Assembly (NCBI GenBank): GCA_020558355.1
Contig: JAJCKG010000001.1
Span: 62,001 to 126,000, forward strand
Direction of reading: 5' to 3'
Length of the DNA stretch: 64,000 nt
DNA from: a bacterium 210820-DFI.6.37
GTDB taxonomy: Bacteria; Bacillota; Clostridia; Peptostreptococcales; Anaerovoracaceae
Shown: one piece after another, positions 9,384 through 16,300 of the stretch
Position numbering within the stretch: the stretch's first letter is position 1
Layout: every line of letters starts with the position of its first letter
The notes under the pieces: generated by a model
Told to the model about the DNA's origin: nothing
What the model saw: only the letters and a program-made list of their open reading frames with translations
Database searches by the model: none
Program-made: the position numbers and the translations under genes

Positions 9384-9510
9384 TCAGGAAAGGCGCTCTG
9401 GTGTATCGAATCCTTTTTCCGCTTCCGCCTTACCCGCGGCTTCCCGTGCGGCCTGCTCATCCGCCATGCGTTTTTTCGCGTCTTCCACAGATTCACTTCG
9501 CGGGTTATGT
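9384..9510 (-). pseudogene. Severed C-terminal tail of a lost gene
   Basis: An open frame ends in an alanine/glutamate/lysine-rich peptide, AKKRMADEQAAREAAG then KAEAEKGFDTPERLS and a stop. Its base composition (including CCGCGG) matches the GC-rich left flank, whereas the flavodoxin gene abutting it is AT-rich. It therefore looks like the end of a host gene whose front was replaced when the MarR-flavodoxin segment arrived. It has no start or ribosome site. Confidence 0.4.
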
Positions 9511-10032
9511 TCTAATATACTCAAGAAGTGGTATAATATATTTCTTATCTGTCCAATCGCATATCTGTCCTTGAGAACACAATAACGCTTTCATCCATGG
9601 TTCACAGGAAGCGGTATCTCGTTTAGAAATCATTTTTTGTAACATTCTGCACAAAGCGCGGTCTTTAAAAGTCATACTGCTTTCGTTCCACGCGCCTCTT
9701 GCATAGAAAAAAGGGACATCTTTTAAATCTTCTTTTAAATTGCGCGTTTTAACTTCTACAATAGCTTTTTCATCAAAAGGAGAAGCTCCTACACATAAAA
9801 TGGCAATTTTTTTGTATTTTAACTTTTCATAATTTTTACGCAAGGTATTTAGTCCTGCTATTCCACCTGCGTATATTGCCCCAGCAAATATAATACAATC
9901 ATATCTTTCAGGCAGCTCCTTTTTATAGTTTTCAGCTTCAAGAACATCACAGGATAATTCTTCTTTTAACATGTCGGCATATTTCTTTGTTGCTCCATAC
10001 TTTGATTTATATATGACTAATATTTTATTCAT
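9505..10032 (-). CDS. Flavodoxin-domain protein
   Basis: The 175-residue protein begins MNKILVIYKSKYGATKKYA, the FMN phosphate-binding loop of flavodoxins and menaquinone-dependent protoporphyrinogen oxidase-like proteins. FAGAIYAGGIAGL matches the second FMN-contact loop. The redox partner is unknown. It starts two bases after the MarR stop, with AAGGAG upstream, so the two genes form one operon. Codon use is visibly more AT-rich than in the genes to its left, which fits recent acquisition. Confidence 0.85.
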   Translation of the reverse strand: MNKILVIYKSKYGATKKYADMLKEELSCDVLEAENYKKELPERYDCIIFAGAIYAGGIAGLNTLRKNYEKLKYKKIAILCVGASPFDEKAIVEVKTRNLKEDLKDVPFFYARGAWNESSMTFKDRALCRMLQKMISKRDTASCEPWMKALLCSQGQICDWTDKKYIIPLLEYIRT

Positions 10033-10034
10033 GC

Positions 10035-10523
10035 TTATTCTCCTTCATCAATCCTCTTTTCAAGAATATCTATGCCAGAATATAATTTCATTAAAAGCGC
10101 AAATAACGCACTTGTTTCTTCCTCTGTATAAACTTCAAATAAATATCTCAATTCTCTTTGATATTTAAAAAATTCATTATTGAAAAACGCATTTACCTTT
10201 TCTGTGGGACATATGCACAAAGCTCTTGTATCATTAGGGCTTTGCTGAATAGCAACAAATCCTTTCTTCTCTAACACGCTGGCTAATTTTTTAATGTTTT
10301 GTCTTGAGCAGCCTAATAAATTGCCTAATTGCGTAAATGTAAGGTATTCTTTAGAATGTCTGACTATCGACAATAGCATAAATTGTTTTAATGACACTTC
10401 TGGAATATGATTATCAAATAATGTCTGTAATTTATTCCCAATAATAAACAAGCTGTTGAAAATTGCCTTTTGCTGATTTTCGGTTGTATCAGAAAACTTT
10501 GCAATCAAATCATCTATTTCCAT
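10035..10523 (-). CDS. MarR-family transcriptional regulator
   Basis: The 162-residue winged-helix protein shows the MarR core: LTFTQLGNLLGCSRQNIKKL (helix-turn-helix) followed by the wing, QQSPNDTRALCICPTEK. MarR proteins usually repress their own operon and release DNA on binding a small ligand or oxidant. A flavodoxin gene directly downstream suggests a redox or quinone response. AGAGGAG precedes the ATG, and a matching operator lies in the promoter just upstream. Confidence 0.88.
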   Translation of the reverse strand: MEIDDLIAKFSDTTENQQKAIFNSLFIIGNKLQTLFDNHIPEVSLKQFMLLSIVRHSKEYLTFTQLGNLLGCSRQNIKKLASVLEKKGFVAIQQSPNDTRALCICPTEKVNAFFNNEFFKYQRELRYLFEVYTEEETSALFALLMKLYSGIDILEKRIDEGE

Positions 10524-10541
10524 TTCTTGCTCCTCTCTTTT

Positions 10542-10591
10542 ATAGGTAACTTATTACGTTTAATTGTAGCAACAAGTTACCTATTGGTCAA
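10542..10591 (-). promoter_or_regulatory. MarR operon promoter with inverted-repeat operator
   Basis: Read on the minus strand, TTGACC, a 17-base spacer and TACAAT form a good sigma-A promoter (10563-10591). A perfect 11-base inverted repeat, ATAGGTAACTT / AAGTTACCTAT, has one arm inside the spacer (10574-10584) and the other just downstream of the -10 (10542-10552). This is the expected layout for autorepression by the MarR protein. Confidence 0.7.
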
Positions 10592-11011
10592 GTAAAAACA
10601 CGAAATACATTTCGATAGGCCATACGGTAAAGTTTTCCGCTACCGCAATGCGCCTTTACTTTACCCGGCACCTTTCACAAACTTTAACGCTTTCATAGGA
10701 GAAACCTTGTATATACGCCTGCTAGAACATCAGGGCCTCAGTAAACGCTTGAAATGATCCTTTGATCTACGGTATATTTTTTCGGGAAATATCACAATAG
10801 CCGCTGCGTTTCTTGACCTCTACAATGGGTAATTTGACCTGATGGCAAAAGAAAAAGCCATACACATTTTCATTCCAAACTATGTACAGCTTCTTTCCCT
10901 CTTGGTTCTATTAGCTCCGCTTTAACAATTCATTTTCTCGAATCGGCTTTCATTCTTCATGATTAAATTAATCATAGGATTTACTCCATGTCCTTTTCGC
11001 AAATAATTTAT
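10592..11011. other. Intergenic stretch, no gene seen
   Basis: About 420 bases between the MarR promoter and the ABC-3C promoter. I see no supported coding frame, RNA gene or clear repeat here. It could hold the left junction of the accessory island, but no attachment-site repeat was identified. Confidence 0.4.
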
Positions 11012-11040
11012 TTGACTTTTGAACTCGTTTGTGATATACT
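11012..11040 (+). promoter_or_regulatory. Sigma-A promoter of the ABC-3C / restriction operon
   Basis: TTGACT (11012-11017), exactly 17 bases, then TATACT (11035-11040), about 140 bases before the GTG start of the first gene. It could drive everything from the ABC-3C genes to the restriction enzyme. Confidence 0.6.
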
Positions 11041-11181
11041 ATCTTTGGTGTCTTTTGACCCGCCCACTGTCGTTTCAGAAGTCGTTTTCATTATAGAAAA
11101 TGGGTCCTCCCAATCTGGGGATGGTTTGGTGCATCGTGGTGCGTCGTGGTGCAAATCTTGGTAAAGGAGTGTCAGGCCAAC

Positions 11182-11307
11182 GTGGAATTTAAAACGCTGT
11201 TTCCTATCATGAAAAAGCATTTAGCCGATGGCGACGATGTTCTATACTTTTTCCGCGAGCTTATGGCGACGATGTTCTATACTTTTTCCGCGAGCTTATG
11301 GCGATGA
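11182..11307 (+). pseudogene. Original N-terminus of the ABC-3C effector gene, out of frame
   Basis: From GTG at 11182 (AAAGGAG twelve bases upstream) the frame reads VEFKTLFPIMKKHLADGDD then VLYFFRELMA, and runs into a TGA at 11305 because of the 35-bp tandem duplication at 11228-11297. If one copy is removed, this peptide joins in frame to the protein starting at 11298. The TGA overlaps an in-frame ATG of the downstream reading frame (ATGA at 11304-11307), so termination-reinitiation could still yield the main body of the protein. Confidence 0.65.
11228..11297. repeat. 35-bp perfect tandem duplication inside a gene
   Basis: The 35 bases starting ATGGCGACGATG at 11228 are repeated exactly from 11263 to 11297, and the first bases recur again at 11298. 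Because 35 is not a multiple of three, the extra copy shifts the reading frame of the ABC-3C effector gene. Confidence 0.9.
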
Positions 11308-12203
11308 TAACGACTGTGACCGAGGATGAGTGGGGAACCGGAAAAGACCCGTCTGTTAAGCTGAGTGATGAGACGATCCGCAGTTACACAAAAAGAAAGC
11401 TGCCAAAGAAACTGGCAGGCTCCATCGTGTACAGGCTTACGCCGGAGGTAATGGTCGAGCGGATCAATGAACGCAGTGACACTTCCCGGAGCCTCCTTGC
11501 CGACGATTTGAAGGGCTATGACCCAACGCTTGATGCAAGTAATGTCGCGGACGCCATTTCCGGCTGGATGGTAGAGATCGTCCAAGAGTCTGCCGGACTT
11601 GTTCCGCAGGACGCCTTGCAGAAACAGCGGCAACAGCAGCTTGCATCCGACCTCAAAATCAGATATGGGGATTACCTTCTTGGAGAGACGGACGGTTACT
11701 GCCCGTTTCCCGGCTGCGGCAGACAACTGACCATCACCAATAGAGGCAAAGCAGTTCATACATACGAGGTAAGCCTGATAGACAAGCAAAAACCGGCCAC
11801 GCCGGATAATTTGATGGCGATGTGTCCTCAGTGCTACGCTACATATCTTCTGGATGACAGCAAGAAACTGTCTAAAGAACTGAAAGAGATAAAAAACATC
11901 CTGTCCACGCATAAGCAGAGTGTCCACTTGCTGGATGACCTTCCGCTTGAAAGAGGGATCGTGGGCGTGATCAAGAAGGTAAAGAAGCTCGGAGAAAAAG
12001 AACTTGTTGGAGCTTCCCTTGACCCGAAAGAGATCAAGCAGAAACTGAGTCCCACACAGGACATGGCGTTATACATAGCAGTGAACGGGTACGTCACGAC
12101 CTACTATCCTCGGATCAAGGAAATCATGATGCACCAAGATAAGCGCAGAGAAATCGACTACGATGAGATACAGGATCAGATCCACGCTTTTATAAAAGAC
12201 TGA
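11298..12203 (+). CDS. ABC-three-component system effector with HNH-like zinc domain (frameshifted)
   Basis: This frame holds most of the first gene of an ABC-3C module. Its middle has a zinc-knuckle/HNH-like arrangement: GYCPFPGCGRQ (C-x4-C), then YEVSLID, NLMAMCPQCYATYL (C-x2-C), resembling a treble-clef nuclease, although the canonical HNH histidine is not clear. The rest is helical and acts as the C-terminal component of these systems. The gene is damaged at both ends: a 35-bp duplication cuts off the first 27 residues, and loss of one T near 12188-12191 stops it at 12203, while the natural ending continues in the next frame to 12349. It may be an inactive allele or a phase-variable gene. 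Confidence 0.65.
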   Translation: MAMITTVTEDEWGTGKDPSVKLSDETIRSYTKRKLPKKLAGSIVYRLTPEVMVERINERSDTSRSLLADDLKGYDPTLDASNVADAISGWMVEIVQESAGLVPQDALQKQRQQQLASDLKIRYGDYLLGETDGYCPFPGCGRQLTITNRGKAVHTYEVSLIDKQKPATPDNLMAMCPQCYATYLLDDSKKLSKELKEIKNILSTHKQSVHLLDDLPLERGIVGVIKKVKKLGEKELVGASLDPKEIKQKLSPTQDMALYIAVNGYVTTYYPRIKEIMMHQDKRREIDYDEIQDQIHAFIKD

Positions 12204-12349
12204 AAAAGGCAAACAAGTCACGTCTGGAGATATTCAACGAGATCGCGGGGAAGATACACCGCGTTACCCTGCAGGACGATATCTACTGCCAGATCGTTGT
12301 CTCCTATTTCGTGCAGAGCTGCGAGGTTTTCGATGCAATTACCGAATAA
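12203..12349 (+). pseudogene. C-terminus of the ABC-3C effector, in the next frame
   Basis: Immediately after the premature stop, the neighbouring frame reads KKANKSRLEIFNEIAGKIHR then VTLQDDIYCQIVVSYFVQ and SCEVFDAITE before TAA at 12347-12349. The composition and length fit the missing end of the effector, rejoined by one extra T in the run at 12188-12191. It overlaps the start of the middle-component gene by 17 bases, the usual coupling in such operons. Confidence 0.6.
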
Positions 12350-12557
12350 ACTGTATTCATATAAAGCAAGCACCCTGGAACTGGTTCCCAAGGTGCTGAC
12401 AGAACTGAAAAACGGTCCGAAAGAAGTGAAGGACTTATTCCTTGTGATGAGACCGGCTCTGGCCGATGCCACGGACTTTCTGTCCGTCATGGACTGCCTG
12501 TATGCTCTCCGGGCGGTCGATATCAATGAAGATGGGGAGGTGTACTCATGCTTATAG
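12333..12557 (+). CDS. ABC-three-component system middle component (small wHTH-like)
   Basis: From ATG at 12333 the protein has 74 residues, beginning MQLPNKLYSYKASTLELVPK. This resembles the small middle component that sits between the effector and the DUF2326 ATPase in ABC-3C modules and is thought to bridge the two. It overlaps both neighbours (effector end and ATPase start at 12548), so the three genes are tightly coupled. The family assignment rests on context and on the short LPNKL...LDCLYAL-type pattern. Confidence 0.65.
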   Translation: MQLPNKLYSYKASTLELVPKVLTELKNGPKEVKDLFLVMRPALADATDFLSVMDCLYALRAVDINEDGEVYSCL

Positions 12558-14206
12558 AAATGACCTCACCTGCGTTTAAGGAAAAAGGACAGGCACGGCC
12601 TCCAATCCGCTTCAAAGAGGGATTGAACGTCGTTCTTGGAAAAGAGGACGGGGAAAATTCTATCGGAAAGTCCTCCGCAATGCTCGCCATTGATTTTGTT
12701 TTCGGCGGCAACACCTATCTGTCCAGCGATGGCGTGAAGCACATAGGCGATCATACCATTTTCTTTACCTTTGAATTTGATGGAAAACCTTACCGCTTTG
12801 CCCGCAACACTTCTACTCCTGATGATATCCATGTGTGTTCCGAGGGCTATCAGCTGACCGGGGATGTATGGACAAAGCAGGAATTTGCAAACTGGCTCAA
12901 GGAGAAATACGGCATCGACTTTGCCGGGCTTTCCTTCCGTGAGACCATGAGCAGCTTCTTCCGTATTTACGGCAAGGAGAACACAGATGAGCGCAGACCG
13001 CTCAAAGGGCTCCCCGGCGAGAGTATGCAGAAGTCTATCGACATCCTTGTAAAACTGTTTGACCGATATAAGGATGTAGAGGTCTTCAACGGCAGGCTGG
13101 AGGAACAGAAGAAAAAGCTGTCCGCATACCGCGAGGCACGGAAGTACCGCTTTGTTCCTGATCTTGTCGGCGGAAAGACGCAGTACGATGAGAATGTGGC
13201 TCAGATCCGCAGCCTGCAGGTGGAACTCGACAATCTGACTGCCGAGCAGGTTGAAGATCAAAAAGAGGTTGATATAGAAAAAAGCCGCATCAAGTCCCAG
13301 CTGCAGACAAGCAAGCTGCGCCTTGAGACTGAAATGCAGTCCAAGCAGCGCAGGCTGAACCTGCTGAACATGAGCCTTGAATACGGCTTGTATCCAACGG
13401 AAGCGGATCTGTCCGCCCTGCAGGAGTTTTTCCCAGGCGTCAACATCCGCAAGCTATATGAAGTTGAAAAGTACCACCAGAAACTTGCGGCTATCCTTGA
13501 TGAGCAGTTCACCGCAGAACGCCAGTCTGTTGAAGAAGAAATCGCCGCTCTGCAGGAACAGATAAGTGATCTGCAGGCGCAGATCAACCAGCTCGGTTTT
13601 GTCGGAAACCTCTCCAAGGAGTTTCTGGACAAGCACTCCGAGATCAAAGGGCGCATTGACGCTCTGAAAGCGCAGAACGAGGCATATCTCACGCTGACTG
13701 ACCTGCAGGATGCAAGGAAGAAAGCGGATGAAATGCTGAAACACGCTATCGAGGATATCCTTGCGGACATCGAACGTTCCATCAATGATAAAATGAAGGA
13801 GTTCAACGACTCTCTTTTCACAGAGTCGCGCAAAGCTCCGCATTTGCATTTTAACGAATACAACAGCTATCGGTTTGAAACGCCGGACGATACGGGAACA
13901 GGCTCCAACTATAAAGGCATGGTGGTCTACGACCTGGCCGTCCTCTATCTCACGGCACTTCCGGCCATCGCGCACGACTCCCTTATCCTGAAGAATATCG
14001 GGGACGGCGCTGTTGATGGCATTATGAAAATTTACGCACAGAGCAGAAAGCAGGTGTTTATAGCGTTTGACAAGCAGGCGGCTTATAAGCCGGACACTCA
14101 GAAAATATTAGCTGACAACACCGTATTGAAACTGTCCGATGGTAACTGTGAACTTTATGGTGAGTCATGGAATAAAGAGGTATCTCAAAATGAAGATGAG
14201 TTATAA
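12548..14206 (+). CDS. DUF2326 ABC-type ATPase of an ABC-three-component system
   Basis: The 552-residue protein has an SMC/Rad50-like layout: N-terminal nucleotide-binding half with Walker A-like GENSIGKSSAML (about residues 36-47), a long coiled coil (about residues 170-420, glutamate/lysine/leucine-rich), and a C-terminal half including MVVYDLAVLYLTALP and VFIAFDKQAAY. This matches DUF2326 proteins, the ATPase of ABC-3C conflict systems, where the ATPase is thought to sense invading nucleic acid and license the effector. Length and motifs are intact although the effector gene is broken. Confidence 0.85.
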   Translation: MLIEMTSPAFKEKGQARPPIRFKEGLNVVLGKEDGENSIGKSSAMLAIDFVFGGNTYLSSDGVKHIGDHTIFFTFEFDGKPYRFARNTSTPDDIHVCSEGYQLTGDVWTKQEFANWLKEKYGIDFAGLSFRETMSSFFRIYGKENTDERRPLKGLPGESMQKSIDILVKLFDRYKDVEVFNGRLEEQKKKLSAYREARKYRFVPDLVGGKTQYDENVAQIRSLQVELDNLTAEQVEDQKEVDIEKSRIKSQLQTSKLRLETEMQSKQRRLNLLNMSLEYGLYPTEADLSALQEFFPGVNIRKLYEVEKYHQKLAAILDEQFTAERQSVEEEIAALQEQISDLQAQINQLGFVGNLSKEFLDKHSEIKGRIDALKAQNEAYLTLTDLQDARKKADEMLKHAIEDILADIERSINDKMKEFNDSLFTESRKAPHLHFNEYNSYRFETPDDTGTGSNYKGMVVYDLAVLYLTALPAIAHDSLILKNIGDGAVDGIMKIYAQSRKQVFIAFDKQAAYKPDTQKILADNTVLKLSDGNCELYGESWNKEVSQNEDEL

Positions 14207-14399
14207 GAAACTGTGGAAGCTACTGATTGACAAAGATATGAAGAAGACGGATTTGCGAAAGGCGGCAGGCATCAGTTCATCTTCCCTTGCGAAACTCGGC
14301 AAGGATGAGAACGTCACCACAGATGTGCTGCTCCGGATCTGCAAAGCACTTGATTGCGAGCTTGATGACATCGTGGAAATTGAACGAACAGAGGAATAA
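14190..14399 (+). CDS. Small XRE/Cro-type HTH regulator
   Basis: From ATG at 14190 (GAGG ten bases upstream) the protein has 69 residues: KKTDLRKAAGISSSSLAKLG is the helix-turn-helix and LLRICKALDCELDDIVEI the typical last helices. Such proteins commonly accompany cytosine methylase genes in Bacillota and may act as the controller of the restriction-modification unit. It overlaps the ATPase gene by 17 bases. A very similar protein is encoded at the far right edge of the window next to another DNA-modification system. Confidence 0.85.
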   Translation: MKMSYKKLWKLLIDKDMKKTDLRKAAGISSSSLAKLGKDENVTTDVLLRICKALDCELDDIVEIERTEE

Positions 14400-14454
14400 G
14401 GGATGATGTCTAAGATGGCATTGTCGTGACGATAGAAAGGATAGGAAAAGGCTT

Positions 14455-15645
14455 ATGATGAACTCTATTGAACTCTTCAGCAGGACCGGCGGCCTCGCTC
14501 TCGGACTTCAGCTGTCCGGGTTCGATCATACGGCTCTTTATGAATGGGATAAGGATTCCTGCGAGAATCTGAATTACAACATTCAGCATGGGTATCCTGC
14601 CATCAAAGATTGGAAAGTATATCAAACGGATGTACGCACCGTACATTATGATGGTTATACCGGGAAAATACAGCTTGTGGCGGGCGGACCGCCATGCCAG
14701 CCATTCTCTCTTGGCGGAAAGCACCAGGCTTACAATGATAAGCGAGATATGTTCCCGGAAGCTGTCCGCGCTGTCCGCGAAGTAAGACCGAAAGTTTTTA
14801 TCTTCGAAAATGTACGCGGTTTGTTGCGGAAGTCTTTTAGCGAGTATTTCAATTACATACTCCTTCAGCTTCAGCACCCGGATATCGTAAAAGCTGAGAA
14901 CATGACCTGGATGGAGCATCTCGCTCTATTGGAAAAGCACCATACAGCCGTTCACACTGATGAGCTGTCCTATAATGTGGTTTTCCGGTTGTTGAATGCA
15001 GCCGATTATGGTGTTCCACAGATTCGTCAGCGTGTCATCATCGTTGGATTCCGTAGTGATTTCAATGCAAGCTGGGCATTCCCGGAGCCGACCCATTCTC
15101 AAGATGCCTTACTGTATTCCAAGTGGATATCTAAGGATTATTGGGATGAACACGACATGAAAACGCCCTCTGATGTCCCTCTCACTAAAGCGAAGTTAAG
15201 AGCCGTGCAGAAATCTGTTGAAGAGGGACTTTGCCCGATCATGCGCTGGCAGACAGTGAGGGATGCTATCGGTGATCTTCCTGATCCGACCAAGCCATAT
15301 GACACCACTCTGTTCCGCAATCACGAGCATCGTCCCGGTGCGAGGATTTATGCAGGGCATTCCGGCAGCTTGCTGGATGAGCCCTCTAAAACTATAAAAG
15401 CCGGAGCGCATGGCGTCCCCGGCGGTGAAAATATGGTCGTGCTTGATGATGGCAGCGTCCGCTACTACACGGTCAGAGAAAGCGCAAGGATACAGACGTT
15501 CCCTGATGACTATCTGTTCAGCGCATCATGGACAGAGAGCATGAGACAAATAGGAAATGCTGTCCCCGTAAAGCTCGCTGCGGCAGTCGGTCAGTCTGTG
15601 TACGATCAAATGGAAAGGATGAGTAAAAATGGCTCCAAGAAATAA
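14455..15645 (+). CDS. DNA (cytosine-5) methyltransferase
   Basis: The 396-residue enzyme has the ordered m5C-methylase motifs: SIELFSRTGGLALGLQLSGF (motif I, with FSRTGG in place of the usual FAGAGG), GGPPCQPFSLGG (motif IV with the catalytic Cys of PCQ), FIFENVRGL (motif VI, ENV), RQRVIIVG (motif VIII) and RQIGNAVPVKLA (motif X). It would methylate a cytosine in the target of the adjacent endonuclease, protecting host DNA. The endonuclease gene starts 17 bases before its stop, so expression is coupled. Confidence 0.93.
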   Translation: MMNSIELFSRTGGLALGLQLSGFDHTALYEWDKDSCENLNYNIQHGYPAIKDWKVYQTDVRTVHYDGYTGKIQLVAGGPPCQPFSLGGKHQAYNDKRDMFPEAVRAVREVRPKVFIFENVRGLLRKSFSEYFNYILLQLQHPDIVKAENMTWMEHLALLEKHHTAVHTDELSYNVVFRLLNAADYGVPQIRQRVIIVGFRSDFNASWAFPEPTHSQDALLYSKWISKDYWDEHDMKTPSDVPLTKAKLRAVQKSVEEGLCPIMRWQTVRDAIGDLPDPTKPYDTTLFRNHEHRPGARIYAGHSGSLLDEPSKTIKAGAHGVPGGENMVVLDDGSVRYYTVRESARIQTFPDDYLFSASWTESMRQIGNAVPVKLAAAVGQSVYDQMERMSKNGSKK

Positions 15646-16264
15646 TGAAAATATCCCCGTTCTGACACCCTACAACCCGCTGGATAAGCGTCACCTTGGA
15701 GAACAGGTGGCAGAAGCTCTTCTTGAGCAGGATGTTCAACCTCTTCCGCCGAGCCGCTTCATCGGTGCTGGTGTGTATGCGCTCTACTACATAGGAGACT
15801 TCCCGACTTACTCCGCTTTGACCGAAGTCAACAAGGATGACCAGTATCTCTGCCCGATCTATGTCGGCAAAGCAGTACCGGAAGGGGCCAGAAAAGGTGG
15901 TCAGGGTGATGATGTTGATCCTGGCACTGCGCTATATAAGCGGCTCAACGATCATGCCAAATCAATTGAAGCAGCGACCAATCTTAACCTTGCTGACTTC
16001 CGTTGTCGATTCCTTGCGGTCGATGACATCTGGATTCCACTTGCGGAATCGATGGTAATCGAGCGGTTCAAACCTGTCTGGAACTGTCTGCTTGAAGGGT
16101 TTGGAAACCATGCACCCGGTCGTGGTCGAAGCAGCATGATGACTCCCTCCTGGGATTGGTTCCATCCCGGTAGAGCATGGGCGGCAAACTTGCAACCGTT
16201 TACCAAATCCAAGGAACAGCTTGATGCTGAGATCCGAGAGTATCTTGCAGGTTCTTTGCTTTAA
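15629..16264 (+). CDS. Eco29kI-family GIY-YIG restriction endonuclease
   Basis: The 211-residue protein matches the Eco29kI/NgoMIII family. A GIY-YIG nuclease core is visible: GVYALYYIG (about residues 48-56) and PIYVGKA, then RLNDHAK, the catalytic-type glutamate in LAESMVIERFKPVWN and a C-terminal GFGNHAPGRGR segment. Known members cut CCGCGG (SacII specificity), which I infer but cannot prove here. The gene follows and overlaps the cytosine methylase, forming a complete type II system. Confidence 0.88.
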   Translation: MAPRNNENIPVLTPYNPLDKRHLGEQVAEALLEQDVQPLPPSRFIGAGVYALYYIGDFPTYSALTEVNKDDQYLCPIYVGKAVPEGARKGGQGDDVDPGTALYKRLNDHAKSIEAATNLNLADFRCRFLAVDDIWIPLAESMVIERFKPVWNCLLEGFGNHAPGRGRSSMMTPSWDWFHPGRAWAANLQPFTKSKEQLDAEIREYLAGSLL

Positions 16265-16300
16265 GCTGATTATATTATAAGTGTAGGTAGAGGTAAGTCT

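Noticed and set aside
11277..11927. 216-residue minus-strand frame
   Set aside because: Antisense to the ABC-3C effector, with no start signals.
13258..13975. Two minus-strand frames opposite the DUF2326 coiled coil
   Set aside because: Serine/cysteine/arginine-rich shadows of a glutamate/lysine coiled coil.
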